From assembly GCA_029257405.1 (NCBI GenBank), contig JARIBO010000004.1, positions 42,014 through 106,013 of the forward strand: a stretch of DNA of 64,000 bases, given 5' to 3'. Source of the stretch: Caryophanales bacterium. Lineage in GTDB: Bacteria; Bacillota; Bacilli; Bacillales; Amphibacillaceae. Below the pieces are notes generated by a model, which saw only the letters and a list, made by a program, of their open reading frames with translations, searched no databases and was not told the DNA's origin. The position numbers and the translations under genes were made by a program. Of this stretch, positions 53,076 through 64,000 are shown in pieces (positions within the stretch are counted from its first letter, which is position 1; the number at the start of each line of letters is the position of its first letter).

Positions 53076-53204
53076 ACAAAGCTATCAGACTTAAACTAAG
53101 TAAAATTGAAGGTAAAAGAGGATAATATTTAAGCTAAAGACAAGTTAGTGATATAATAAACAAGGTATTAAAGAATATTAAAAAACTTTATTAGGATGAT
53201 GTTT

Positions 53205-54632
53205 ATGGAGCAAGAGGTACTTTCATTTATAGATAAACATAAACTTATTAAAGGTCCAGCAACTGTATTAATAGGTGTTTCAGGTGGTCCAGATTCAATG
53301 GCTTTACTTCATCTTTTAAATCGATATAAAGAGAATTTAAATATAGAGATTATTGCCCTTTCGATAGATCATCAATTGCGTGGTGAGGAATCCAAAGCCG
53401 ATAGTGAGTATGTAAAAAAACAATGCAAAGATTGGAATATACCATTTAAACGAGTCAATGTAGATGTTAAATCATATATTAAAAAGTATAAGTTAAGTCA
53501 GCAAACTGCTTCTCGTAAAGCGCGTTATGATGTGTATAAAAAAGTATTAAAGAAAACAAATGCGAAATATTTAGCACTTGGTCATCATGCTGATGACCAA
53601 GTTGAAACGATGCTTATGGCTTTGGCAAAAGTAACACGTCCTGAAATTTTATCAGGAATTCCTTTAAAACGGCCTTTAGATGAAAGTGAAATAATTAGAC
53701 CGCTTCTGAGTGTTAATAAAATGATGATAGAGACGTACTGTAAACAATATAAAATCGACCCACGTTACGATGCTTCTAATGAGGATCTTGATTACGAAAG
53801 AAACTATTACCGAAAAAAGATAGTTCCACTTTTACAAGAAAGAAATCCTAATCTGTTTAAAACAGCACAAGTAATGAGCGAGAAACTACAAGAAGATCAT
53901 CATTATTTAGAAAAAGAAGCAAAGGAGCTGTTTGATTCTTTAATTATCAAGAAAACAAGAGTTCAAGGTGTTAGTCTAGATAGAAGAGAATTTAGAAAGA
54001 TAGCGAAACCTTTACAAAGAAGAGTATATCAACTAACATTAGACTATCTTTATGAAAATAGAGAAGGTATATTATCATATGAACATGAAGCAATCTTTAT
54101 GCAGTTAGTAAATGAAGGAAATTCAAATCATATTTTAGATTTTCCACTTGGTTTAAAATTGGAAAAATCTTATGATACAATCCATTTTTATTTCAAGCAA
54201 ATTGAAACGTCTGATCAATTTTATCCACTTAAAATAAATATCGGAGAAAAGCTAGAGTTAAAAAACAACACATTTTTAACAAGTAGTTTGATCAAAAACC
54301 TCGTTGATGTAAAGACAGATGATCCAAATGTTTTTTACTTGGAAAAAAATAGTGTGACATTACCACTAAAAATAAGAAATAGACAACCAGGTGACAGAAT
54401 TACTTGGGAAGGTTTAAATGGTAGTAAAAAGATTAAAGATATTTTAATAGATAAAAAAATACCAAGAAAAAAGCGTGATGAATTAATTGTTGTGACAGAT
54501 AATAATGATGAAGTACTTTGGTTAATTGGTTTGGTTAAAGGTTTGCCTGAAAATGCATTAGGAAAACCACCATACATAAAACTAGAATTCAGCCGTCTTA
54601 ATCTAGGAGGAACTTATGAGGAACGATATTGA
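53205..54632 (+). CDS. tilS: tRNA(Ile)-lysidine synthase
   Basis: Converts C34 of tRNA-Ile(CAU) to lysidine, an essential step for reading AUA. It has 475 residues. The PP-loop is [15 protein letters not shown], followed by [13 protein letters not shown] and [14 protein letters not shown]. The C-terminal substrate-binding domain has [38 protein letters not shown] 53205 lies eight bases after AGGATG and is preferred over 53196. It overlaps hpt by 17 bases. Confidence 0.95.
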   Translation: MEQEVLSFIDKHKLIKGPATVLIGVSGGPDSMALLHLLNRYKENLNIEIIALSIDHQLRGEESKADSEYVKKQCKDWNIPFKRVNVDVKSYIKKYKLSQQTASRKARYDVYKKVLKKTNAKYLALGHHADDQVETMLMALAKVTRPEILSGIPLKRPLDESEIIRPLLSVNKMMIETYCKQYKIDPRYDASNEDLDYERNYYRKKIVPLLQERNPNLFKTAQVMSEKLQEDHHYLEKEAKELFDSLIIKKTRVQGVSLDRREFRKIAKPLQRRVYQLTLDYLYENREGILSYEHEAIFMQLVNEGNSNHILDFPLGLKLEKSYDTIHFYFKQIETSDQFYPLKINIGEKLELKNNTFLTSSLIKNLVDVKTDDPNVFYLEKNSVTLPLKIRNRQPGDRITWEGLNGSKKIKDILIDKKIPRKKRDELIVVTDNNDEVLWLIGLVKGLPENALGKPPYIKLEFSRLNLGGTYEERY

Positions 54633-55164
54633 ATATACACTTTATACAGAAGAAGATATAGCAAACGTATGCGAGAAAATAGGTAAACAATTAACAGAAG
54701 AATATGCTGGAAAATATCCTTTAGTTGTAGGAGTATTAAAAGGTGCATTACCTTTTATGTCAGATTTAATTAAGCATATTGATACACATTTAGAATTAGA
54801 TTTTATGGATGTTTCTAGTTACGGAAGTGGTACAAGGTCTTCAGGGGAAGTGAAAATCGTAAAAGATTTAGATGCTCAAGTTGAAGGACGTGACTTACTA
54901 ATTATAGAGGATATAATTGATAGTGGCTTAACTCTCAGTTATTTAGTGAATTTATTCAAATACCGAAAAGCTAAATCAGTTAAAATAGTTACCTTACTAG
55001 ATAAGCCTGACAATAGAACATCTAAAATCAAAGCAGATATTGTAGGATTTGAAGTGCCTAATAAATTTGTAGTTGGCTATGGTTTAGACTATAATCAAAG
55101 GTATCGCAATTTACCTTATATAGGTGTTTTAAAACCTGAGATTTACTCAGAGTTAGAAGAGTAA
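54616..55164 (+). CDS. hpt: Hypoxanthine phosphoribosyltransferase
   Basis: Salvages hypoxanthine and guanine with PRPP. It has 182 residues. The PRPP motif is [34 protein letters not shown] and the C-terminal [20 protein letters not shown] are family signatures. ATG 54616 behind AGGAGGAAC. In B. subtilis HprT binds TilS and FtsH neighbours functionally, and the order tilS-hpt-ftsH is kept. Confidence 0.96.
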   Translation: MRNDIEYTLYTEEDIANVCEKIGKQLTEEYAGKYPLVVGVLKGALPFMSDLIKHIDTHLELDFMDVSSYGSGTRSSGEVKIVKDLDAQVEGRDLLIIEDIIDSGLTLSYLVNLFKYRKAKSVKIVTLLDKPDNRTSKIKADIVGFEVPNKFVVGYGLDYNQRYRNLPYIGVLKPEIYSELEE

Positions 55165-55281
55165 GAATAAAAGCTAGCTCATATCAGTAAGGAAATGGTA
55201 ATTAGAATAAATAACTGTCTAAAAAGAATAGATTATAACAAGGTGTACAATAATTTTTCCCAATTTGGGAGGAGGTAAAGG

Positions 55282-57291
55282 ATGAAACGTTTAAATCGTG
55301 GTGGAGTGGCTTTATATGTAATCATAATTTTAGGTGTTATTTTTACAATTACAATGTTAATGAATGGAAATGAACAACCTAAAGAGTTTGATATGCAAGA
55401 ATTTACGCAAGCTTTAGAAGCAGGCGAAATCTCAGAAATGACGATGCAACCTAAAAATAAAATAATGCGAATTACAGGTGTATTAGAGAAGGATAAACGT
55501 CCATTTATTACTCAAATACCTGATAATACTGATATTGTAGCTAAGGTTACTACAACTGCAGAGGAGCAAGGCATCATTAAGTTTGCAGAAGAAGAACAAC
55601 CTAGTGCTCTAGTTAGTATGTTAACAGTAGCAGTTCCCTTTATATTAATAGGTTTAATTTTCTTTATCATCTTTACACGCGCTCAAGGTGGCGGTGGAGG
55701 TGGCGGTAAAATGATGAACTTTGGTAAGAGTAAAGCAAAACTCTCAACAGAAGCAGAAGCTAAAGTTCGTTTTACAGATGTCGCAGGGGCAGATGAAGAA
55801 AAGCAAGAGTTAGTAGAAGTTGTGGAATTCTTAAAAGATCCACGTAAATTCCAAGCACTTGGTGCCCGTATTCCTAAGGGTGTTTTATTAGTTGGACCGC
55901 CTGGTACAGGTAAAACGCTATTAGCTCGAGCAGTTGCAGGTGAAGCAGGAACGCCATTCTTCTCAATTAGTGGTTCTGACTTTGTTGAGATGTTTGTCGG
56001 TGTTGGTGCGTCGCGTGTTCGTGATTTATTCGAAAATGCGAAGAAAAATTCGCCATGTATCGTATTTATTGATGAGATAGATGCTGTTGGTCGTCAACGT
56101 GGAGCTGGTGTTGGTGGAGGTAATGATGAACGTGAACAAACGCTAAACCAGTTACTTGTTGAAATGGATGGATTTGACGAAAATGAAAATGTTATTATTA
56201 TTGCAGCAACTAACCGTCCAGACGTTCTTGACCCAGCGTTACTACGTCCAGGTCGTTTCGATAGGCAAATTCCTGTAAACAACCCAGATGTTAATGGTAG
56301 ACAACAAATTCTTAAGGTTCACGCACGTAATAAACCTTTGTTACCAGATATCGATTTAAAAGTGATTGCAATGAGAACACCTGGATTTTCAGGGGCAGAT
56401 TTAGAAAACCTACTTAACGAAGCAGCAATTGTAGCTGCAAGACATAATAAAAAAGGTATTTCTATGTTAGAAGTAGATGAAGCAATTGACCGTGTTATTG
56501 CAGGTCCTGCTAAACGTAGCCGTGTTGTATCAGAAAAAGAAAGACAAATTGTCGCATATCACGAAAGTGGACACACTGTTATTGGTATGGTCTTAGATGA
56601 TGCTGATACAGTTCATAAAGTAACAATCGTTCCACGTGGACAAGCAGGTGGATACGCAGTTATGCTACCTAAAGAAGATCGCTTTATTAATACAAAGCCA
56701 GAGTTACTTGATAAAATTACAGGTTTACTTGGCGGACGTGTCGCTGAAGAAATCATCTTTGGTAAGGACAACGTAAGTACAGGCGCGTCAAATGACTTCC
56801 AACGTGCAACAGCAATCGCTAATAAAATGATTACTGAATTTGGAATGAGTGAAAAAATAGGTGCTACTCAGTTTACATCAGGCGGAGATCAAGTATTTTT
56901 AGGCCGTGATATTCAAAATGATTCAGGTTATAGTGATGCAATTGCACATCAAATAGATATTGAAACACAGAAGTTTATTAATTTCTGTTACGATCATGCT
57001 AAACAAATTTTAACTGAACATAAAGAGCAACTTGAAACAATCGCTAAAAAGTTACTCGAAGTTGAAACGCTTGATGCAGAAGAAATCAAATCATTATTTG
57101 ATGACGGAGTTATGCCTGAGCCAGTATTGATAGAAGAAGCGACTGACGAATCAGCTGAAATCAAATCGATTGAAGATATAAAAGCAGAAGAGTCAGATCA
57201 AGATGTAGCAACAGAAGGATCAGATTCAACTGAAATAACTGAAGAAAACTTAGAAGAAAAACCTGAGGAAGATTCAGAGAAAAAAGACTAA
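55282..57291 (+). CDS. ftsH: ATP-dependent zinc metalloprotease FtsH
   Basis: Membrane-bound AAA protease for membrane and regulatory proteins, 669 residues. Two transmembrane helices ([18 protein letters not shown] and [18 protein letters not shown]) flank an outside domain. Then a glycine-rich linker, Walker A GPPGTGKT, Walker [12 protein letters not shown], the SRH region, and the zinc site HESGH. The C-terminus after 610 is acidic and low in complexity. RBS GGGAGGAGG partly pairs with CCCAATTTGGG just upstream. Confidence 0.97.
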   Translation: MKRLNRGGVALYVIIILGVIFTITMLMNGNEQPKEFDMQEFTQALEAGEISEMTMQPKNKIMRITGVLEKDKRPFITQIPDNTDIVAKVTTTAEEQGIIKFAEEEQPSALVSMLTVAVPFILIGLIFFIIFTRAQGGGGGGGKMMNFGKSKAKLSTEAEAKVRFTDVAGADEEKQELVEVVEFLKDPRKFQALGARIPKGVLLVGPPGTGKTLLARAVAGEAGTPFFSISGSDFVEMFVGVGASRVRDLFENAKKNSPCIVFIDEIDAVGRQRGAGVGGGNDEREQTLNQLLVEMDGFDENENVIIIAATNRPDVLDPALLRPGRFDRQIPVNNPDVNGRQQILKVHARNKPLLPDIDLKVIAMRTPGFSGADLENLLNEAAIVAARHNKKGISMLEVDEAIDRVIAGPAKRSRVVSEKERQIVAYHESGHTVIGMVLDDADTVHKVTIVPRGQAGGYAVMLPKEDRFINTKPELLDKITGLLGGRVAEEIIFGKDNVSTGASNDFQRATAIANKMITEFGMSEKIGATQFTSGGDQVFLGRDIQNDSGYSDAIAHQIDIETQKFINFCYDHAKQILTEHKEQLETIAKKLLEVETLDAEEIKSLFDDGVMPEPVLIEEATDESAEIKSIEDIKAEESDQDVATEGSDSTEITEENLEEKPEEDSEKKD

Positions 57292-57299
57292 TGTTTATT

Positions 57300-57344
57300 A
57301 AGAAAGAACCTTTCTGTTATTAAAAGAAAGGTTCTTTCTTTATT
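57300..57344 (+). terminator. Terminator after ftsH
   Basis: Arms AGAAAGAACCTTTCT and AGAAAGGTTCTTTCT, then TTATTC. Confidence 0.85.
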
Positions 57345-57404
57345 CTTTATAATCACCTTATGTTATATTAAACATAACTTTAAAGAGGTATAGGAGTGAA
57401 CAAG

Positions 57405-58190
57405 ATGATTTTTGTTCTTGATATAGGTAACACCAATACAGTTTTAGGTGTTTTTGATGAAGGTAAACTAAAGCATGAGTGGAGAATTAAGACAGATAGA
57501 CATAAAACAGAAGATGAATTTGCTATCTTGTTTAAATCTCTTTTTGATTTCAAAGGACTTAAGTTTTCAGATATAACAGGAATTATTATATCATCTGTTG
57601 TACCTCCGATTATGCAAGCACTCGAAAAAATGTGTGTAAACTATTTTAACAAAGAAGCATTAATTGTTGGAGAAAGTAATGTACATTCAGAATTAAACAT
57701 GAAGTATCCTTATCCTAAAGAAGTGGGAGCAGATCGAATTGTTAATGCTATCGGTGCGATTGATATGTTTGAAACACCTTTAATTATTATTGATTTTGGA
57801 ACAGCTACAACATATTGTTACATTGACGAAGAGCAGTCTTATTGCGGCGGTATTATTTCGCCTGGCATAAAAATTTCAATGGACGCTTTATATGAACAAG
57901 CTTCTAAATTACCTAAAATTCAAATCGAAGAGCCAGATAATATTGTCGGAAAATCAACAGTAGGAGCCATGCAGTCAGGAGTTTATTATGGCTATATTGG
58001 TCAGGTTGATGGTATCGTAAGAAGAATTAAAGCAGAAAATAGTAGTAATGCACAAGTCATTGCAACAGGTGGATTTGCGACATTAATAGGAAAAGGATCA
58101 GAAACAATTGATTATATAGAACCAAATTTAACATTAAAAGGATTATATTTAATATATCAAAGAAATATAGAAAAGAAAGAAGGACAATAA
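57405..58190 (+). CDS. coaX: Pantothenate kinase, type III
   Basis: First step of coenzyme A synthesis, 261 residues. The ASKHA-fold motifs are [38 protein letters not shown] and [12 protein letters not shown] choose ATG 57405, nine bases after AGGAG; GTG 57396 abuts that site. It is directly followed by hslO. Confidence 0.95.
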   Translation: MIFVLDIGNTNTVLGVFDEGKLKHEWRIKTDRHKTEDEFAILFKSLFDFKGLKFSDITGIIISSVVPPIMQALEKMCVNYFNKEALIVGESNVHSELNMKYPYPKEVGADRIVNAIGAIDMFETPLIIIDFGTATTYCYIDEEQSYCGGIISPGIKISMDALYEQASKLPKIQIEEPDNIVGKSTVGAMQSGVYYGYIGQVDGIVRRIKAENSSNAQVIATGGFATLIGKGSETIDYIEPNLTLKGLYLIYQRNIEKKEGQ

Positions 58191-58194
58191 TATG

Positions 58195-59061
58195 ATGGAT
58201 TATTTAGTAAAATCAACACTTTATGATGGTATGGTTAGAGCGTATGCGGCAGTAACAACACATTCTGTAGAAGAAGCGCGTGAAAGACAAGATTCATGGG
58301 CAACAACTACGGCAGCTCTTGGCAGAACCATGACAAGTACTGTATTAATGGGTGCCATGTTAAAAGGTGAAGATAAATTAACGGTTAAAATTGAAGGAAA
58401 TGGTCCAATAGGACAAATAGTAGCTGATGCGAATGCTAAAGGTGAAGTAAGGGGATTTGTGAATAACCCTCATGTAGATTTTGAATTAAATGAAAAAGGA
58501 AAGTTAGATGTTAAACGAGCAGTAGGAACAGAAGGTAGTCTAAGTGTTATAAAAGATTTAGGATTAAAAGATTACTTTACAGGGTCTGTCCCACTTGTCT
58601 CAGGAGAGATAAGTGAAGATTTTACGTATTACTTTGCCTTATCAGAACAAACACCTTCATCGGTCGGAACTGGGGTATTAATTAATCCTGACCATTCTGT
58701 ACTGGCAGCAGGTGGATTTATTATTCAGTTAATGCCAGGCGCAACAGAGGAAATAATTGATCACTTAGAAAAAGAAATTAATTCTTTTCCAGCAATTTCT
58801 AGTTTAGTCGAATTAGGACATTCACCGGAAGAAATTTTACAAATTCTTTTTAAAGATGAGAAAATTAATTTTCTAGAAACTTTACCAATTAAATTTAATT
58901 GTGAATGTTCAAAAGAAAGAATTGGACTAGCGATCAAAGGTTTAGGTGAAGCAGAAATACTTGATATGATCAAAAAAGATAAAGGCGCTGAGGCAACGTG
59001 TCATTTCTGTAATGAAGTATATACGTTTACAGAAAGTGAGTTAGAAGCGTTTATTGAATAA
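58195..59061 (+). CDS. hslO: Redox-regulated chaperone Hsp33
   Basis: Holdase chaperone activated by oxidation, 288 residues (ATG at 58195; ATG 58192 is also possible). The N-terminus [17 protein letters not shown] is typical. The zinc-binding cysteine switch is CEC with CHFC near the C-terminus ([20 protein letters not shown]). It follows coaX with an AGAAAGGAC site. In B. subtilis yacD lies between it and cysK; here it is missing. Confidence 0.96.
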   Translation: MDYLVKSTLYDGMVRAYAAVTTHSVEEARERQDSWATTTAALGRTMTSTVLMGAMLKGEDKLTVKIEGNGPIGQIVADANAKGEVRGFVNNPHVDFELNEKGKLDVKRAVGTEGSLSVIKDLGLKDYFTGSVPLVSGEISEDFTYYFALSEQTPSSVGTGVLINPDHSVLAAGGFIIQLMPGATEEIIDHLEKEINSFPAISSLVELGHSPEEILQILFKDEKINFLETLPIKFNCECSKERIGLAIKGLGEAEILDMIKKDKGAEATCHFCNEVYTFTESELEAFIE

Positions 59062-59066
59062 TTATG

Positions 59067-59095
59067 TTGACAAACGCCAATTTTAAAAGTAATAT
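59067..59095 (+). promoter_or_regulatory. Promoter of cysK
   Basis: TTGACA (59067-59072), 17-base spacer, TAATAT (59090-59095). Confidence 0.85.
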
Positions 59096-59141
59096 TAACA
59101 TTAATCATATGTAATTACTGCGAATTGAAAAGGGGATTATT

Positions 59142-60065
59142 ATGAAAATAGTTAATAATGTATCAGATTTAATTGGTGAAACGCCAATTGTGAAATTACA
59201 CAATCTTGGAACAGAAAACAGTGCAGACATTTATGCAAAACTAGAATACTTTAACCCTGGAAGTTCAGTAAAGGATCGAATTGCTAATGCAATGATCGGT
59301 CAAGCAGAAATAGACGGTCTATTAGAACCAGGTGGAACAATTATCGAACCAACAAGCGGAAATACGGGGATTGGCCTCGCAATGGTCGCTGCAGCTAAAG
59401 GATATAAGTTAGTTGTTACGATGCCAGACACAATGAGTAAAGAGCGTCGTAATTTACTTAGTGCGTATGGGGCAGAGATTATTTTAACGCCGGGAACTAA
59501 AGGAATGAAGGGTGCAATAGAAAAAGCATCTGAATTAGTAACAGAGCATGGTTACTATATGCCACAGCAATTTAATAATGAAGCTAATCCACGTGTTCAT
59601 GAAGCGTCGACAGGGCAAGAAATAATCGCCCAAATGCCAGAAGGCTTGGATGCGTTTGTTTCTGGAATTGGAACAGGTGGAACAATAACAGGCGTTGGTC
59701 GTGTGTTAAAAGAAACTTATGAAAATGTGAAAATTTATGCAGTGGAACCAGAAGATTCACCTATACTTTCAGGTGGTGCACCAGGACCTCATAAAATCCA
59801 AGGAATTGGGGCAGGATTTATTCCAGAAGTTTTAGATACGGACATTTATGACGAAGTGCTGAAAATAAGCAATGAAGAAGCTTTTAGCGCAGCTCGTCAT
59901 GTAGCGAAAACACAAGGTATACTTGGTGGCATTTCATCAGGAGCAGCAATCTCAGCAGCAATCAAAGTTGCCGCAAATTTAGAAAAGGGCCAGAAAGTGT
60001 TGGCGATTCTACCAGACAATGGTGAACGCTACCTTTCAACAGCTTTATATGAATATGAAGAATAA
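59142..60065 (+). CDS. cysK: O-acetylserine sulfhydrylase (cysteine synthase A)
   Basis: PLP enzyme making cysteine from O-acetylserine and sulfide, 307 residues. PLP lysine in [11 protein letters not shown], substrate loop [13 protein letters not shown], phosphate cradle [13 protein letters not shown]. The start ATG follows AAAAGGGG. In Bacillus CysK also works with CymR in regulation. It has its own promoter and terminator. pabB, pabA and pabC, which follow it in B. subtilis, are missing. Confidence 0.97.
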   Translation: MKIVNNVSDLIGETPIVKLHNLGTENSADIYAKLEYFNPGSSVKDRIANAMIGQAEIDGLLEPGGTIIEPTSGNTGIGLAMVAAAKGYKLVVTMPDTMSKERRNLLSAYGAEIILTPGTKGMKGAIEKASELVTEHGYYMPQQFNNEANPRVHEASTGQEIIAQMPEGLDAFVSGIGTGGTITGVGRVLKETYENVKIYAVEPEDSPILSGGAPGPHKIQGIGAGFIPEVLDTDIYDEVLKISNEEAFSAARHVAKTQGILGGISSGAAISAAIKVAANLEKGQKVLAILPDNGERYLSTALYEYEE

Positions 60066-60093
60066 AAAACAATGCCTAGGCATTGTTTTTTTA
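60064..60093 (+). terminator. Terminator after cysK
   Basis: Arms AAAACAATGCC and GGCATTGTTTT around TA, followed by further T. Confidence 0.85.
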
Positions 60094-60185
60094 TTGTAAA
60101 CTATAAATAATACGCTATAGACATATTTATGGTAAAATCATTAGTAGAGAGACTTAATGTATTTAGGCAGAAAGAAGGAAAGAAG

Positions 60186-61013
60186 ATGTTATTAGACACA
60201 AATAAAAAAACATATAATTTAAACGAACGCACACATATAATGGGCATTTTAAATGTAACCCCAGATTCCTTTTCAGATGGTGGATTATATCACACAATAG
60301 AACGTGCTTTAGAAAAAGCGCTGAAAATGGAAGCAGATGGTGCTGATATTATTGATATTGGTGGTGAGTCTACTCGACCAAGCCATCAGAAAGTTTCAGA
60401 AGAACAAGAAATTGACCGTGTAATACCTATTATTGAAGAGCTTTCTCAACAACTTTCAATTCCAATCTCTATTGATACATACAAATCAAAAACAGCACAG
60501 TTAGCTTTAAAGGCAGGTGCAGAAATTATAAATGATGTCTGGGGGGCAAAAAAAGATCCAGAAATAGCAAAAGTTGCCGCTCAACATAAAGCACCCATTA
60601 TTTTAATGCATAATAGAAATAATAAAGAGTATATAGACTTAATTACTGATATGAAAAAGGATTTAAATGAAAGTATCCAAATAGCATTAAATGCGGGAGT
60701 AAATAAAAAAGATATTATTTTAGATCCAGGCATCGGTTTTGCTAAAACAATGGCCGATAACTATGATGTTTTAAAATATTTAGAAGAATTCGTAAAAATG
60801 GAGTTTCCAATTCTGCTTGGAACCTCACGGAAATCGTTTATAAATGAAATTGTTCCTACGAAGCCGAGTGAAAGAGATAACGCAACAGGAGCTACAACTT
60901 GTTTAGGTATAACTAAAGGAGTAAAACTTCACCGCGTACATGATGTAAAGCGAACAGTGGAACTAGCTAAAATGATGGATGCTATGTTGGAAGGAGGGTC
61001 AGCACTTGGATAA
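60186..61013 (+). CDS. folP: Dihydropteroate synthase
   Basis: Joins 7,8-dihydropterin pyrophosphate with para-aminobenzoate, 275 residues. Motifs are MGILNVTPDSFSDGG, DIIDIGGESTRP, SIDTYKSKTAQ, NDVWG and LDPGIGFAKT. ATG 60186 follows GAAGGAAAG; an in-frame ATG at 60129 lacks a good site. It starts a tightly overlapping folP-folB-folK set. Confidence 0.96.
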   Translation: MLLDTNKKTYNLNERTHIMGILNVTPDSFSDGGLYHTIERALEKALKMEADGADIIDIGGESTRPSHQKVSEEQEIDRVIPIIEELSQQLSIPISIDTYKSKTAQLALKAGAEIINDVWGAKKDPEIAKVAAQHKAPIILMHNRNNKEYIDLITDMKKDLNESIQIALNAGVNKKDIILDPGIGFAKTMADNYDVLKYLEEFVKMEFPILLGTSRKSFINEIVPTKPSERDNATGATTCLGITKGVKLHRVHDVKRTVELAKMMDAMLEGGSALG

Positions 61014-61371
61014 AATTATAATGAAAAACATGCAATTTTATGGTTATCATGGTTTGTTTGCTGAAGAAACAAAGTTAGGTCAAAGATTTAATGTAAGTGC
61101 TGAATTATTTGTTTCATTGAAAAAAGCAGGTAAGTCAGATGATATGAATGATTCTGTTAACTATGGTTTAGTATTTGAAATCGTTAAAAATATAGTCGAA
61201 GGAATACCACATAATTTAATAGAATCGTTAGCAGAAAAAATTGCAGAAGATTTACTGAAAGAATTTCCAAAAATAAAACAATGTCTTATCCAAGTTGAAA
61301 AACCTAATCCCCCGATAGAAGGACATTATGATTCTGTAGCTGTAGAAATATTAAGGAGGAGAAGCGATTGA
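61006..61371 (+). CDS. folB: Dihydroneopterin aldolase
   Basis: Cleaves dihydroneopterin to 6-hydroxymethyl-dihydropterin, 121 residues. It starts with TTG 61006 behind GGAGGG and overlaps folP by 8 bases. Motifs are FYGYHGLFAEETKLGQRF, VNYGLVFEIVKNIVE and the C-terminal VEKPNPPIEGHYDSVAVEI. Confidence 0.95.
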   Translation: MDKIIMKNMQFYGYHGLFAEETKLGQRFNVSAELFVSLKKAGKSDDMNDSVNYGLVFEIVKNIVEGIPHNLIESLAEKIAEDLLKEFPKIKQCLIQVEKPNPPIEGHYDSVAVEILRRRSD

Positions 61372-61868
61372 ATGAAATTATTATAGGTTTAGGAACGAAC
61401 TTAGGAGATCGAAAAAGAAATTTAGACAAAGCTATTGAATTATTAAATGAACACGAAGCTATTACAATAGAGAAGGTATCATCTATTTATGAAACTAAAC
61501 CAGTAGGGTATACTAAGCAGGATGATTTCTTAAATATGGTTATTAAAGGCACAACACAATTAAAACCCTCAGAGTTACTCGATGCATGCCAAGCAATAGA
61601 AAAAAAATTAGGTCGTGAAGATACAGTCATTAATGGACCAAGAATCATTGACTTAGATATTTTAGTATATAACAAAGAAAATAGACAACTCGAAAATTTA
61701 CGGATACCTCACCCAAGAATGCATGAACGGGCCTTCGTCCTAATCCCACTTCACGAAATATCACCTGACTTTATTATACCAACATCAGGAAAAGAAGTAG
61801 CTGATTTACTTGATCATTTATCAGATAAAGAAAAGCGTGGAGTTGTAAAGTGGTCTGAGAATAATTAA
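61368..61868 (+). CDS. folK: 2-amino-4-hydroxy-6-hydroxymethyldihydropteridine pyrophosphokinase
   Basis: Activates the pterin with ATP for FolP, 166 residues. It starts with TTG 61368 behind AAGGAGG and overlaps folB by 4 bases; the ATG at 61372 is out of frame. Motifs are IGLGTNLGDRKRNLDKAI, TKPVGYTKQDDFLNMV, GPRIIDLDILVY and IPHPRMHERAFVLIPL. In B. subtilis yazB and dusB follow; here they are missing. Confidence 0.96.
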   Translation: MNEIIIGLGTNLGDRKRNLDKAIELLNEHEAITIEKVSSIYETKPVGYTKQDDFLNMVIKGTTQLKPSELLDACQAIEKKLGREDTVINGPRIIDLDILVYNKENRQLENLRIPHPRMHERAFVLIPLHEISPDFIIPTSGKEVADLLDHLSDKEKRGVVKWSENN

Positions 61869-63593
<1,725 letters not shown>

Positions 63594-63596
63594 TAA

Positions 63597-63640
63597 AACT
63601 AACTAACCACTACTGGCAAGGGTTAGTAGTGGTTAGTTTA
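63597..63640 (+). terminator. Terminator after lysS
   Basis: Arms AACTAACCACTAC and GTAGTGGTTAGTT with a 12-base loop. The T run is weak. Confidence 0.7.
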
Positions 63641-63767
63641 ATATAAAAGTCATATTGTTTGTAATTAGCTTTAAAAATTGGTAAGATTACTATTGCTCTC
63701 ATGAAAGGGCAAAACACTAATTTAATAACAAGTTAAATAAAAAGTTTTAATCAGAAAACCTTATTGG

Positions 63768-63796
63768 TTGACTAAACAAATTTAATTTGATATAGT
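63768..63796 (+). promoter_or_regulatory. Upstream rRNA operon promoter
   Basis: TTGACT (63768-63773), 17-base spacer, TATAGT (63791-63796). Confidence 0.7.
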
Positions 63797-63875
63797 TATA
63801 AACGTTGCTGAAAAAAGCAATGATATAAAAAAGTATGGACAACACATAAGTAATTAAAACAATTAATCAAAAGTG

Positions 63876-63904
63876 TTGACAAGAAATTGAATAAGTGTTA
63901 TATT
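63876..63904 (+). promoter_or_regulatory. Downstream rRNA operon promoter
   Basis: TTGACA (63876-63881), 17-base spacer, TATATT (63899-63904), close to consensus. Confidence 0.88.
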
Positions 63905-63910
63905 TTAAAA

Positions 63911-64000
63911 GTCGCGTTTTTGCGACAGAGAAAAATTATTTGCTCCTTGAAAACTGAACAGAACAACTATTAAATGTCAAGAATATATTTTAAGTGTTTT
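63911..64000 (+). promoter_or_regulatory. rRNA operon leader with box A
   Basis: A hairpin GTCGCG/TGCGAC at 63911-63926 is followed by TGCTCCTTGAAAACTGAACA (63941-63960), the antitermination box A region that precedes 16S rRNA in Bacillales. The 16S gene itself starts beyond the window. The 110 bases before the first promoter hold nothing I recognise. Confidence 0.85.

Overview
The window is one continuous, almost entirely co-oriented stretch of a low-G+C (about one third by eye) Firmicute chromosome. It corresponds to the region just right of oriC in Bacillales. The order gyrB-gyrA, guaB-dacA-pdxS-serS-tRNA-Ser, tadA-SRP RNA-dnaX-ebfC-recR, tmk-darA-holB-ricT-yabA-trmN6-rsmI-abrB-metG-tatD-yabE-rnmV-rsmA-veg, purR-glmU-prs-ctc-pth-mfd-yabM-yabN-rqcP-divIC-yabR, tilS-hpt-ftsH-coaX-hslO-cysK-folP-folB-folK-lysS and then an rRNA leader is the Bacillus backbone. 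Only an HdeD-like gene, abrB and tRNA-Met lie on the minus strand, as expected for a leading-strand replichore next to the origin. The genus cannot be fixed from this sequence.

Every sporulation gene that Bacillus subtilis carries between these backbone genes is missing at its usual position (bofA, yabG, sspF, spoVG, fin, spoVT, yabP, yabQ, spoIIE). This suggests a non-sporulating member of the Bacillales. Some housekeeping neighbours are also absent from their usual places: pdxT, yaaR, yazA, ispE, yabJ and pabABC. AbrB is retained.

Region by region. 1-9.9 kb: DNA gyrase, IMP dehydrogenase, a D,D-carboxypeptidase, a PdxS with a shortened N-terminus and no PdxT partner, and a serine T-box in front of serS. 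9.9-20 kb: tRNA-Ser, then a cobalamin riboswitch controlling a 12-gene B12 salvage operon. It covers uptake (BtuF, BtuC, BtuD), corrinoid remodelling (CbiZ fused to BtuD), nucleotide-loop assembly (CbiB, CobD, CobU, CobS, CobC and a second degenerate CobU-like protein), adenosylation (PduO type), and alpha-ribazole salvage (CblT, CblS) in place of CobT. 20-31 kb: proC behind a proline T-box, tadA, SRP RNA, and DNA replication and repair genes. 31-45 kb: translation and RNA processing genes, a strongly promoted veg unit, a large UPF0182 membrane protein where ispE would be expected, then purR, glmU, prs, ctc and pth. 45-64 kb: mfd, a flippase, quality-control and division genes, tRNA-Met, purine salvage, FtsH, CoA, cysteine and folate genes, lysS, and tandem promoters of an rRNA operon running off the end.

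The items most worth a second look are the truncated PdxS without PdxT, the two CobU homologues whose conserved motifs have decayed in complementary ways, the orphan promoter in front of an exact 51-bp palindrome downstream of yabR, and the replacement of ispE by UPF0182. I did not find a defence island, CRISPR array, prophage, IS element or an obviously new multi-gene system.
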